Below are positions 1-7,190 of a stretch of DNA of 37,373 bases, one piece after another. The position numbers and the translations under genes were made by a program. The stretch spans positions 1-37,373 of the forward strand of contig DAIDHK010000013.1 in assembly GCA_027459725.1 (NCBI GenBank), in the 5' to 3' direction. Each line of letters starts with the position of its first letter. Positions within the stretch are counted from its first letter, which is position 1. Under the pieces are notes generated by a model that saw only the letters and a program-made list of their open reading frames with translations, was not told the origin of the DNA and ran no database searches. This stretch comes from Candidatus Levyibacteriota bacterium (lineage in GTDB: Bacteria; Patescibacteriota; Microgenomatia; Levybacterales; UBA12049).

Positions 1-162
1 TTCTACCGCAAAAAAGGTGCAGGGAATACTCCATCCCTCGACCTTACGGTCGGGGATTTAAGTAAGGAGTTGTTAAATAGACACAAACACCTCAAAGTTC
101 AAATAGACAAATCCAAACCCAGGCTTGCCTCATGCCAATATGTGTTTTATACTACAATCTGA
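1..162 (+). CDS. 3' end of an open frame entering from the left (partial)
   Basis: Frame 1 is open from the first base to a TGA at 160-162, giving 53 residues that begin FYRKKGAGNTPSLDLTVGD. The frame runs straight through the bulged hairpin at 33-57. Overlap of the last codons with a terminal hairpin is common for TnpB genes of IS200/IS605 elements, so this could be a TnpB tail, but no TnpB motif lies inside the window. It may equally be a chance open stretch. Low confidence. Confidence 0.25.
   Translation, partial: FYRKKGAGNTPSLDLTVGDLSKELLNRHKHLKVQIDKSKPRLASCQYVFYTTI
33..57 (+). mobile_element. Bulged hairpin resembling an IS200/IS605 element end
   Basis: ATCCCTCGACC pairs with GGTCGGGGAT around a TTAC loop. 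The stem has ten pairs and one unpaired T at position 38. Imperfect hairpins with an extrahelical T near the element end are the substrate of TnpA (Y1 transposase) in the IS200/IS605 family. The transposase gene would have to lie left of the window, so this is a suggestion from shape only. A plain terminator is the alternative, but no T tract follows. Confidence 0.3.
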
Positions 163-428
163 TCTTAAATTTATGTATTATTTTTTCTTCGGGATTCTAC
201 TCTTCCTACTGATTATAGGTTCTTATGTAGAATTCCACTATCTGGGCATAATCCACTAAAATTTCTTCTTTTTTCTTCATTTACTCAATCTTAAGTTGTT
301 AACACTTAGCTTCAAAGCAAAGCCACATTTAGTCTAAGGGATTCTATTAGGCGGTTTATACAGGCAGATTTAAATTTGAACTATGTTAATGCTTCAGGTA
401 TATAGCTTAGAGGTTAAAGGAGGTTTTA
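163..428. other. AT-rich intergenic stretch without a recognised gene
   Basis: No convincing coding frame, tRNA or strong hairpin is visible. It holds several T-rich runs and, at about 366-380, one copy of the AT-rich word (GATTTAAATTTGAA) that resembles the repeats found inside three genes further right. A Shine-Dalgarno-like AAAGGAGGT ends it at 416-425 on the plus strand. Confidence 0.5.
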
Positions 429-476
429 AGAAAATGGGCGCCGCTACGGACAGCTGTCCGCGTAAATGCGGCGCCC
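420..476 (-). terminator. Terminator-like long hairpin closing the hairpin-rich transcript
   Basis: On the minus strand a nine-pair stem (GGGCGCCGC with GCGGCGCCC, 436-476) encloses a perfect palindrome GGACAGCTGTCC (448-459). It is followed by ATTTTCTTAAAA, a short T-rich tail. It lies 20 bases past the stop codon of the 497-853 frame, so it fits as the intrinsic terminator of that unit. The T tract is interrupted, which weakens the call. Confidence 0.5.
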
Positions 477-831
477 AAATCTAGCCCTACGAGCTTCTAC
501 CGGCCCGAAAGCCGGTAGAAGAGGAGATGATCCCGGCCCTTTTGAGCCGGGAATGCGCAAGGATCCTCGGCCAAATTGGCCGAGGAAACGACGTATGGCG
601 CCCTACCAGGCGCCGAGCGAAGCGACAGCTGGGAGCTGTCCTCAGACAGCTCCCAGACCCACTCCTGCCTTTCGGCAGGAGAATGGGTCGGTCTAACAGC
701 CACCTTTCCCTCGGGGAGAAAGGTCAACCGTAGGGACACCGCCGAAGCGGCGTCCCCAGCCGACAGAAGGCCCTCCATCCCTTCCACGGGGATGGATGCA
801 AACTTTTTAGCCAGTCCCTTTCGGGTACTGG
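436..831 (-). ncRNA. Chain of about eleven consecutive strong RNA hairpins (novel structured transcript)
   Basis: Perfect or near-perfect inverted repeats sit back to back at 436-476, 494-521, 531-552, 564-586, 597-614, 629-656, 657-688, 702-724, 733-756, 775-795 and 811-831. The 629-656 stem has 12 perfect pairs with a four-base loop. Read as minus-strand RNA, two loops become GAAA (657-688, 811-831) and one becomes C-UUCG-G (733-756). The 733-756 stem has a G-U pair on the minus strand where the plus strand would have an A-C mismatch, as does the leader hairpin at 902-922. The block is clearly GC-rich inside an AT-rich chromosome. It matches no RNA family I can name. Whether it works as RNA, as mRNA or both is open. 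Confidence 0.6.
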
Positions 832-853
832 CGAACTCGTCGAATATTGACAT
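497..853 (-). CDS. Possible 118-residue protein encoded through the hairpin chain, unknown function
   Basis: The frame starts with an ATG six bases after GAAAGGAG (plus 860-867), one of the few strong Shine-Dalgarno sites in the window, and stops 20 bases before the terminator-like hairpin. The product begins MSIFDEFASTRKGLAKKF. It has no recognised domain, signal peptide or membrane segment, and its middle (RLTFLPEGKVAVRPTHS) could be beta strands. Almost every codon lies in a hairpin stem, and GC-rich palindromic DNA rarely contains stop codons, so frame length alone is weak evidence. The ribosome binding site is the main argument for translation. Alternatives are a non-coding structured RNA or a short regulatory leader peptide frame. 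Confidence 0.45.
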   Translation of the reverse strand: MSIFDEFASTRKGLAKKFASIPVEGMEGLLSAGDAASAVSLRLTFLPEGKVAVRPTHSPAERQEWVWELSEDSSQLSLRSAPGRAPYVVSSANLAEDPCAFPAQKGRDHLLFYRLSGR

Positions 854-859
854 CTCCTG

Positions 860-867
860 CTCCTTTC
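860..867 (-). promoter_or_regulatory. Strong Shine-Dalgarno site of the hairpin-rich gene
   Basis: The minus strand reads GAAAGGAG, then six bases, then ATG at 853. Most genes in this window have no such site, so its presence here argues that the 497-853 frame is translated. Confidence 0.6.
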
Positions 868-940
868 AGAGCTAGAATTAATAAGTGTCTTTTCCGAACA
901 ACAGCAGCGCAAACGCCGCTGTGTCGAATAGGACAGATAT

Positions 941-969
941 AACCTATCATGTCTTATAGTTTTTGTCAA
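941..969 (-). promoter_or_regulatory. Candidate promoter of the hairpin-rich unit
   Basis: A perfect -35 TTGACA (plus 964-969) is followed after 17 bases by TAGGTT (941-946), a weak -10. The predicted leader is about 80 bases and contains the hairpin CAGCGGCG-TTTG-CGCTGCTG (plus 902-922). The -10 match is poor, so the exact start is uncertain. Confidence 0.4.
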
Positions 970-1051
970 TATACTATAACATACATATCTATATTGCTAC
1001 TCTAAGGCTGTATAAGCTCATTTTTAACTTAATACAGGCCTATTCCCTCTC

Positions 1052-1080
1052 TTGACAAGTCCTATAAGCTATCATATAAT
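1052..1080 (+). promoter_or_regulatory. Consensus promoter giving a leaderless mRNA
   Basis: TTGACA at 1052-1057, a 17-base spacer and TATAAT at 1075-1080 match the sigma-70 consensus exactly. The ATG of the next gene starts at 1090, nine bases after the -10 box, so the transcript should begin at or within a few bases of the start codon. Confidence 0.85.
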
Positions 1081-1089
1081 CTTCTAACT

Positions 1090-2772
1090 ATGTGGGAACG
1101 TTTTAGATCATTTCGCTCAAGACCTGAGCACGCGACTCGTCTTACAGCTATAGAAAATTTACCAACAACTGCTACTACTGCCAATGACGTGGTTGCTACT
1201 TTCAGTGATTTTAATTTAGCAGCCCCCTCACGTAATCCCGATACAGGCAATATGGATATGAATCCAAATACAATCCTTCCTAGTAGATTTAGAAACAATG
1301 GTATTGCCGCTTTGGCCGCCGCTGGAACAGTTATTGGAAAAAATGTTTTCAGATTGGTAACCGGCGCTTCAGTTCCCGTCGTATCCGGTATTTCCGCAGG
1401 AGTATTATCAGGTGCTCGTTCTGGACTAGAACTTTGGAGAGGCGGCAACGCTAATACCCTCCACGCCAGACTGGAAAAGAAAAGATCTGATTTAATGACT
1501 CATCGTCCTGAAATTGCTATTATGGAAAGAATGATCCTAGGTATTCGCTGGAACCAGGATCGTGAAAACGCGCTTACTCCAATTGCGGCTACTGCTACTG
1601 CTCAAGAACAGATAAATTATGTCAGGGATAACCTTCGCTACTTAATCGCGCTTGATACTACTCAAAATCTAGGAGCATTAAACAGAACCAGAAATGGTGT
1701 AGATGATGGTAATTTAACCACTTTGAGAAATAATGTTGATACAGCTTGGAATGGATTGAATGATACTGCTAAGAGAGTAGTTGTAGAACAGATTTTAACT
1801 TCCCAACGCCGACGTGCTGTTGCTGCTGTTGGAGTAAACGCGGTATTTGCGGGCTTAAAAGCTGCTGCATTTGCTGAACTCTTCATGTTTGCTGGTGACA
1901 AAATCGGTAATGCCGCACATGATCTCACTGACAAAATTGGAGGTTGGTGGAAAGGACTTCCTTTTAATCAAGGTCCCCAACTTTCTGGTGATCATCATGT
2001 AAACTTACAACCTGGCATGGAGTCTATAAATAATGGTCATGTCGTAACACGACCATCTCTTGATCACTATAGTGTCAAAGGTTACTCAGAAGGAATAATG
2101 AAACAGGACATCATTCAATATGACCTACAAAACCATGCTAATGAGGGCAAAACATTTTTAAATCATTTAGTCAGTAATGGTGAACTTACCCAAGCTCAGA
2201 TCAATAGTGATCACTTATTAAACAGTGACGGTTCTATTGATTACAAAAACTTCAGATTTTCACCGCACAGCACATATAACTTGAAGTTGGCTAATGATGC
2301 TATTCATCATATGACTGATGCCTATGGTAATCCGTTATCAGAACAACTAGATAATTCAATCTACAATAATGGCGTTGCAAATTTACGCGCACAAATTGAG
2401 ATGAGAAACCCCTCGACCCTGTTTGGCAATGTCAAAGGATTAAATGTAGATTTATTAAATGCGACACGTCCTGGTGCTGAGAATATAACCTACATGGCAC
2501 CTTTTGTACAAGATTCAGCCAAGGGAACTATTGATTCGTTGTATCAATTCAGTCAGATGCAACCTGCTTCTTTCTTGGCATCCATGCGAGAATTTGTCAG
2601 TCAAAATTGGGTTAATTTGCGTACACCTGATCAAAATGCCTTAAGAAAAATTCTCTTAAAAGCTGGTTATTATGCTAATCAATTTGATTGGAGTAAATTA
2701 ACCCAATCAGAACTTAATTTCTTGCAGGGATTAAACTTCGTAGTTGCTAATACGCAACCAAAAGTAGCATAA
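1090..2772 (+). CDS. Unknown 560-residue protein with two hydrophobic stretches
   Basis: I do not recognise a family. The first 65 residues are polar. Residues about 71-110 are rich in Ala, Gly and Val and include a basic VIGKNVFRLV segment. A second hydrophobic stretch lies at about 243-268 (AVAAVGVNAVFAGLKAAAFA). The rest is polar and Asn/Gln-rich, without cysteine clusters or repeats. The two hydrophobic stretches could be membrane segments, but no cleavable signal peptide is visible. The gene has a consensus promoter ending nine bases before the ATG and no Shine-Dalgarno, so it is probably translated from a leaderless mRNA. The 2784 gene follows after 11 bases and is likely co-transcribed. 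Real as a gene; function unknown. Confidence 0.8.
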   Translation: MWERFRSFRSRPEHATRLTAIENLPTTATTANDVVATFSDFNLAAPSRNPDTGNMDMNPNTILPSRFRNNGIAALAAAGTVIGKNVFRLVTGASVPVVSGISAGVLSGARSGLELWRGGNANTLHARLEKKRSDLMTHRPEIAIMERMILGIRWNQDRENALTPIAATATAQEQINYVRDNLRYLIALDTTQNLGALNRTRNGVDDGNLTTLRNNVDTAWNGLNDTAKRVVVEQILTSQRRRAVAAVGVNAVFAGLKAAAFAELFMFAGDKIGNAAHDLTDKIGGWWKGLPFNQGPQLSGDHHVNLQPGMESINNGHVVTRPSLDHYSVKGYSEGIMKQDIIQYDLQNHANEGKTFLNHLVSNGELTQAQINSDHLLNSDGSIDYKNFRFSPHSTYNLKLANDAIHHMTDAYGNPLSEQLDNSIYNNGVANLRAQIEMRNPSTLFGNVKGLNVDLLNATRPGAENITYMAPFVQDSAKGTIDSLYQFSQMQPASFLASMREFVSQNWVNLRTPDQNALRKILLKAGYYANQFDWSKLTQSELNFLQGLNFVVANTQPKVA

Positions 2773-2783
2773 TCTAGACAGCT

Positions 2784-3209
2784 ATGCTATCTTCCACTCT
2801 TGCTAAATACGACCTACTTGATCTAGTCTTAGGACAAAACTGGCCCGAGAATACCCAAAGAGATTTCGCCATGAAATTTATGACAGCTTTATCCTCATCT
2901 CTTGGAGATTTACTTGAACGAGGACTTAATAAGGAAGATCTGGAATCTTATGAAAAGCTAATAGCTAGACCAGGTACTACTCAAGAGCAAATTAGTGCAT
3001 TTCTGCAGGGAAAAAACCCAGCCTTAGTTATACAAATCCAAGAAAAAACCTTAGATCTTAAACGAGAATTTCTACTTAAATTTTATAACGAAATGGTCAA
3101 TCGCACACAAGACGAGGAAAAGAAAAAATGGGAGGCTGTTGCTGAACTAGCTAAGCAGGATAATTGGGATGAAGTGATGACTCAATTAAAAACATTAAGG
3201 AATATATAA
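2784..3209 (+). CDS. Unknown helical 141-residue protein
   Basis: The product is charged and predicted mostly helical, with no membrane segment. Its N-terminal part (DLLDLVLGQNWPENTQRDF, then a hydrophobic helix and a Glu/Lys-rich tail) has the flavour of short CPR proteins such as the DUF5663 type, but I cannot confirm that. It starts 11 bases after the 560-residue gene and probably shares its promoter. Its stop lies only six bases from the stop of the convergent uppS, leaving no room for a terminator. Confidence 0.7.
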   Translation: MLSSTLAKYDLLDLVLGQNWPENTQRDFAMKFMTALSSSLGDLLERGLNKEDLESYEKLIARPGTTQEQISAFLQGKNPALVIQIQEKTLDLKREFLLKFYNEMVNRTQDEEKKKWEAVAELAKQDNWDEVMTQLKTLRNI

Positions 3210-3215
3210 CCTGTA

Positions 3216-3896
3216 CTATTTCCCCATTCGTCGTTCTCTATCTGTAAACCAATCCACAGCTTTATCAAACTCATCCGGCGTAAACTCTGGCCATAAAAGA
3301 TCAGTGAAATATAGCTCAGCATACACGCTCTGCCATGGCATAAGCCCACTTAAACGTTGTTCTCCCCCCGTTCGAATTATCAAATCAGGATCTGGGATAC
3401 CAGCAGTATCCAAATGATCAGCAAACTCGCTCTGAGATAATGTTGAATGCTTCTGAGATAAAACTCTGTTTATTGCACGAATAATTTCATCCCTTCCTCC
3501 ATAATTCAATCCTATACAAACCGTAATTCTATCGTTTTCTTTTGTTTCTTCTACAGATTTTTGTATTGCTAGTATTAAATCATTGGGAAAAGCACTCAAA
3601 TCACCGATAATTCTTAATTTGACATTATTTTTCTTAAGTTTTTCCAGAAAAGATGATGCAATAACACTCTGAAAAAGTTGCATTAATAAACCAACCTCCT
3701 CCTGCGTCCTTTTCCAATTTTCTGTCGAAAAAGCCCAGAAGGTAAGATAAGCAATATTTTTCTCGGCAGCACGCTGGATAATTGGCTCAAATACTTCATA
3801 ACCCTTACGATGGCCTTGCGCAATCGAATGATTATTTTTCTTTGCCCAACGCCTATTACCGTCAGGGATGATAGCAATATGGGAAGGTATGTTCAT
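3216..3896 (-). CDS. uppS: Isoprenyl (undecaprenyl) diphosphate synthase
   Basis: This cis-prenyltransferase condenses farnesyl diphosphate with isopentenyl diphosphates to make the C55 lipid carrier used for peptidoglycan and other envelope polymers. The signature HIAIIPDGNRRWAKK at residues 6-20 holds the catalytic Asp12 that binds the diphosphate. FSTENWKR, GLNYGGRDEI and the C-terminal IIRTGGEQRLSGLMPWQS blocks of the family follow in order. At 226 residues it is a normal length for the family, slightly short. It is convergent with the 2784 gene. The upstream gene cysS ends 46 bases before its start, so it may share the cysS transcript. Confident from motifs. Confidence 0.95.
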   Translation of the reverse strand: MNIPSHIAIIPDGNRRWAKKNNHSIAQGHRKGYEVFEPIIQRAAEKNIAYLTFWAFSTENWKRTQEEVGLLMQLFQSVIASSFLEKLKKNNVKLRIIGDLSAFPNDLILAIQKSVEETKENDRITVCIGLNYGGRDEIIRAINRVLSQKHSTLSQSEFADHLDTAGIPDPDLIIRTGGEQRLSGLMPWQSVYAELYFTDLLWPEFTPDEFDKAVDWFTDRERRMGK

Positions 3897-3942
3897 ATAC
3901 CAATAACCTATTTCCTGTGTAAAATATAAAAAGAGTATTACT

Positions 3943-5445
3943 CTACTCTTGGATTTCTATTTTTACGATCTTAGGACCACCTGCGCTATCTTCAATATCA
4001 AAACCTAAATTTCTGATCTGATTACGAACCTGATCAGCCTGAGCGAACTTTTTCTCACTTCTTAGTTGCTCACGTACCTCGACCAGACTTTTAACTTCAC
4101 GCGGTACCGAAAAGTTCAATTCCTGTTTATTTGCCTCTATATACTCCTGTAAATTCAGCCCTAACACTTCATCAAAATTCATAAGGCTGATGTATTTATC
4201 CAACGCTGCGGCATCTGATTTGATCATATCCCAGGTTATACTTAAGGCTTCTGGTAAATTTAAATCATTATTTATTGCTTCCGCAAACTTATCTTCATAT
4301 TCTTCTGAACCACTCGATTCAGTCTTTTTAATTTCCTCTGTTACCGATCTACTCAAACTGGCAAGTTTAAGGCACTCCTTGCGTAGATGATTAAGAGCAT
4401 TTTGCGCTGCATCCAGAGCAGGAAACGTAAAATTCATCTCCTGACGGTAATGAGTCTGCAAATAAAGATAACGCAGTGCTAAAGGCTCAAAGCCCTGTTT
4501 CTCCAAATCATACAGACGATAAACATTTCCCAGGCTTTTACTCATCTTCTGACCCTGCACCAGGATAAATGCTCCATGCAGCCAGTAATTAACGAATTTT
4601 TTGCCTGTTGCCGCTTCCGCTTGGGCAATTTCATTTGGATGATGAGTAGATCTCAAATCTATACCACCGGTATGTATATCAAAACTATCTCCCAAATACT
4701 TCATACTCATCGCCGAACACTCAATATGCCAGCCAGGAAAACCTACTCCCCACGGACTTTCCCACTCCATTTGGCGTTGCAAAATGGTCTTTTCCACACC
4801 CGAATCTCGCAGTTCCTGCTGATATTCATCCATACTTACCCCATCAGGATAACTGAATTTCCAGAGAGCAAAATCTCGTGAATTTCTCTTCTCGGGATTG
4901 ACTTCAACCCTGGCTCCTTCTTTTATCTCATCTAAATTGGACATTTCACCATATTTGGGAAACTTACTAGTATCAAAATATATTCCGTCGCTAATTTGAT
5001 AGGTTAAGCCTTTGTTTTCCAGACGCTTAACCAGAGCAATCTGCTCCTGGATATGATCAGTGGCTTTAGCAAAAATCTCAGGTGAAGTCAGGTTTAAAGC
5101 TTCAAAATCCTCTAGAAACTGTTCTGTATAAAACTGCGCCACTTCCCATGCAGTCTTATTTTCTCTTGAAGCTGCTTTCTCCATACGATCTTCCCCTGTA
5201 TCCGCATCACCGGCATTATCTCCCGTCAAATGACCCACATCTGTGATATTCATTATATATTTTACGTCGTAGCCATCATAAATCAATGTACGTACCAGCA
5301 AGTCAGCCATAAAATAAGTTCGAAAGTTACCAATTGAAGCAAAGTTATATACAGTAGGACCACAGGTATACATACCAACAATATCAGAATTAATTGGAAC
5401 AAACTCCTCAATTTCTCTAGTTAGTGAATTGTATAATTTAAGCAT
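3943..5445 (-). CDS. cysS: Cysteinyl-tRNA synthetase
   Basis: A class I synthetase that charges tRNA-Cys with cysteine. TCGPTVYNFASIGNFRTYF (27-45) is the HIGH region and KMSKSLGN (300-307) the second signature. The zinc ligands fit Cys28, Cys243 (GWHIECS), His268 and Glu272. The first histidine of the HIGH motif is Ser37 here, which is unusual. An extra segment at about 199-228 (DEYQQELRDSGVEKT) lengthens the part before the zinc cysteine. Total length is 500, a little longer than the roughly 460 of typical enzymes. A 78-residue gene ends four bases upstream, so the two form an operon whose promoter lies at 5693-5721. Confidence 0.95.
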   Translation of the reverse strand: MLKLYNSLTREIEEFVPINSDIVGMYTCGPTVYNFASIGNFRTYFMADLLVRTLIYDGYDVKYIMNITDVGHLTGDNAGDADTGEDRMEKAASRENKTAWEVAQFYTEQFLEDFEALNLTSPEIFAKATDHIQEQIALVKRLENKGLTYQISDGIYFDTSKFPKYGEMSNLDEIKEGARVEVNPEKRNSRDFALWKFSYPDGVSMDEYQQELRDSGVEKTILQRQMEWESPWGVGFPGWHIECSAMSMKYLGDSFDIHTGGIDLRSTHHPNEIAQAEAATGKKFVNYWLHGAFILVQGQKMSKSLGNVYRLYDLEKQGFEPLALRYLYLQTHYRQEMNFTFPALDAAQNALNHLRKECLKLASLSRSVTEEIKKTESSGSEEYEDKFAEAINNDLNLPEALSITWDMIKSDAAALDKYISLMNFDEVLGLNLQEYIEANKQELNFSVPREVKSLVEVREQLRSEKKFAQADQVRNQIRNLGFDIEDSAGGPKIVKIEIQE

Positions 5446-5449
5446 ATAT

Positions 5450-5686
5450 TTATTTATCCCCTTTAATAACAGTAAGATATGAAACTGAAAGAACTTCCCC
5501 TCCTGTAACTTTCTTTAGACCTTTACTTTTTTTACCAAATTTAATCTCCTCATTAACACTAGCTGCCTCACCAGTAAAAGGGTTCTCCAATGAAAAGCAA
5601 TTACTACCATCAGGTAGCGAATTAATTGTTAATCTTACAGGACGAATAACTTTCAAATTAGGCCTACTATAATCAGGTGAAGTCAT
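5450..5686 (-). CDS. Small unknown protein upstream of cysS
   Basis: The 78-residue product starts MTSPDYSRPNLKVIRPVRL and is polar and basic at its C-terminus, without membrane segments or known motifs. Its stop is four bases before the cysS ATG, so the two are co-transcribed. The ATG is six bases after TATAAT (plus 5693-5698), so the message is probably leaderless. A real small gene is likely from position and promoter; function unknown. Confidence 0.65.
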   Translation of the reverse strand: MTSPDYSRPNLKVIRPVRLTINSLPDGSNCFSLENPFTGEAASVNEEIKFGKKSKGLKKVTGGEVLSVSYLTVIKGDK

Positions 5687-5692
5687 GCATGC

Positions 5693-5721
5693 ATTATAGC
5701 GTGAATTGATAAACTTGGAAA
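5693..5721 (-). promoter_or_regulatory. Promoter of the small gene-cysS operon
   Basis: A perfect -10 TATAAT (plus 5693-5698) is preceded after 17 bases by TTTCCA (5716-5721). The start codon at 5686 is six bases from the -10 box, predicting a leaderless mRNA. Confidence 0.6.
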
Positions 5722-5722
5722 G

Positions 5723-6268
5723 TCAATGATGACCATGCTGCACGAGAGGTTGCAGATGTAAAAACTTCCTTGTCTTATTGAAAGCAGTTCTGATACCCGA
5801 ATATGCTAGATAAACAGGCCGAGCAACTTTATATAATGCTCGTTTTGCCAGGTTTGGCTTTTTATATATAATAACGTCTTCTTTGTTGTTGGCTGGTTTT
5901 TCCTCATTGAAAATAGTTGCATCTACCTTCACAGCAGGTATAGGTGGTGGAACAACCTTTTCAACCGGCTTATCCTCTGGTGTCGTACCTAGCGTAGATA
6001 GCTGAGGACTAATAGCTTGAGAGAGCTCCCTCAAAAGCCTGTGTTTATTCTCGGGGTTTCCCCTCCTAAAATCATCCATTATTTCTCTTACGTAATCACT
6101 CCTTTGATCCTGAGGCAAGATTAGTGAATGTTGAGTAGCTAACCGCTCAAAAAGCTGCTCAGGTGTAAGAGACGCTAAATTGATAGTCTGTTCCTGATGT
6201 TCTTCTGTAGGATTTGCTGCTTCAGAAGTTTCCTGATGATTATGATTATTTCTAAGTCTTTCGGGCAT
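5723..6268 (-). CDS. Unknown 181-residue protein
   Basis: The N-terminal 35 residues are polar and rich in Asn, Glu and His. A predicted helical segment follows (LTPEQLFERLATQHSLILP, about 34-52). A proline-rich linker (VEKVVPPPIPAVKV) comes next, and the C-terminal 60 residues are basic and end in HGHH. No signal peptide or clear membrane segment. The Q-L-F-E-R-L helix resembles a protein-interaction helix, but no family is recognised. It ends 36 bases before the promoter of the small gene-cysS operon. Confidence 0.65.
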   Translation of the reverse strand: MPERLRNNHNHQETSEAANPTEEHQEQTINLASLTPEQLFERLATQHSLILPQDQRSDYVREIMDDFRRGNPENKHRLLRELSQAISPQLSTLGTTPEDKPVEKVVPPPIPAVKVDATIFNEEKPANNKEDVIIYKKPNLAKRALYKVARPVYLAYSGIRTAFNKTRKFLHLQPLVQHGHH

Positions 6269-6328
6269 AATATATGTTTTTATTTTATCTATAATTTAAC
6301 CTACTGAAAATTAAACAGTGAATCTGCA

Positions 6329-6445
6329 TTATTTTTTTTCTTTCTTCTTTTTTTCTACATCTTCAAGTATTTTCCACATCAACCAAGCGCTATAAAAAGC
6401 ACCAGCTATCAATCCTATTCCAATTAATATTAAAACAATTTCCAT
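6329..6445 (-). CDS. Small single-span membrane protein (38 residues)
   Basis: The frame from ATG at 6445 to TAA at 6329 encodes a hydrophobic helix (MEIVLILIGIGLIAGAFYSA, residues 1-20, continuing to W24) followed by a highly charged tail (EDVEKKKKEKK). This one-helix, basic-tail layout is typical of real small membrane proteins. It lies between two minus-strand genes in the same direction. No Shine-Dalgarno is visible. It could be a regulator or membrane anchor; function unknown. Confidence 0.55.
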   Translation of the reverse strand: MEIVLILIGIGLIAGAFYSAWLMWKILEDVEKKKKEKK

Positions 6446-6524
6446 GAAGTTGACAAAACATTTCTACAAGCAATAGCCGGATGACCTAAAAAAGTGTTAA
6501 ATTAAGTCTCCACTCATTATCTTT

Positions 6525-7058
6525 CTAGCCTCCTACCCCCATACCAGCACGACGTTCAGATGTCTGTGGAGGTTTAACTGGTTTTTTCTTCTCTTCTTCC
6601 TCAAACTTTTTATTCTCAACCTGAATTTTCTCCTGCTCTTCCCGCTCATTTTTCTCCTGGGCCGTTTCTTCTTTTTTCTTAGGAGGATTAACCAACTTCT
6701 CAAAATATACTTTGCTATGCAGCTCCATCAGCTGTTTTCTTGTTTCGGCTAGTTTTTTTTGTTCTTCCGGAGTCTTCTGCTGGTTTTGTTGTTGTGAAGA
6801 ATTGCTTGTCAGATTAGAAGAAGAACTATTCTGTTTGGTTGAGGGATCCTGATTTGACTTATTCTGTTCTGTCTGTTTATTTGAAGCATCATCCCCCGAC
6901 GAATTAGTATCTTTGTTAGCATATTGCCCACTCCCAGTAACCTGATTCATTGCAGCTTGTGCTGTCTGCTTAGCCTGATCGGAGGCCACTTTCACTGATC
7001 TCTTACCAGCGTCGGCTAAAGTTTCAAAAACTGCATTACCAAAATCTCCATCTGCCAT
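6525..7058 (-). CDS. Low-complexity charged protein with a Gly-rich end
   Basis: The 177-residue product has a helical N-terminus (about 1-45, VKVASDQAKQTAQAAMNQV), a Ser/Asn/Gln-rich low-complexity middle (about 46-95), then a Lys/Glu coiled-coil-like region (about 96-160) and the ending SERRAGMGVGG. No membrane segment. Such layouts recur in CPR genomes as conserved unknowns. An extended -10 (TGCTACAAT, TACAAT at plus 7067-7072) lies eight bases before the ATG, so it is probably leaderless, although AAGGT just before the ATG could act as a very close ribosome site. Confidence 0.65.
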   Translation of the reverse strand: MADGDFGNAVFETLADAGKRSVKVASDQAKQTAQAAMNQVTGSGQYANKDTNSSGDDASNKQTEQNKSNQDPSTKQNSSSSNLTSNSSQQQNQQKTPEEQKKLAETRKQLMELHSKVYFEKLVNPPKKKEETAQEKNEREEQEKIQVENKKFEEEEKKKPVKPPQTSERRAGMGVGG

Positions 7059-7190
7059 ACCTTAGCATTGTAGCAGCTAGGACTGTACTTTTCCAGAATT
7101 TTCTCCTTCATAACGGGATATTAACCCTCTCATTTCATTAAGAATCCCTCTGCCCTCATCAGAAGAAATATTTGCCGATAAAGAGTAATC

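Noticed and set aside
434-484. Plus-strand 16-codon frame after AGGAGGT at the left edge of the hairpin chain
   Set aside because: The start is inside the terminator stem, and the strand asymmetry of the hairpins favours the minus strand; the Shine-Dalgarno-like word is the only support.
576-875. 99-codon plus-strand frame through the hairpin chain
   Set aside because: It is a mirror of palindromic GC-rich DNA that lacks stop codons, with no ribosome site or promoter on that strand.
7077-7190. 37 open codons in frame after the Nudix TAA stop (reads SLSANISSDEGRGILNEM)
   Set aside because: There is no start codon with a ribosome site or -10 before it, and no reason to expect TAA readthrough; probably a decayed remnant or chance.
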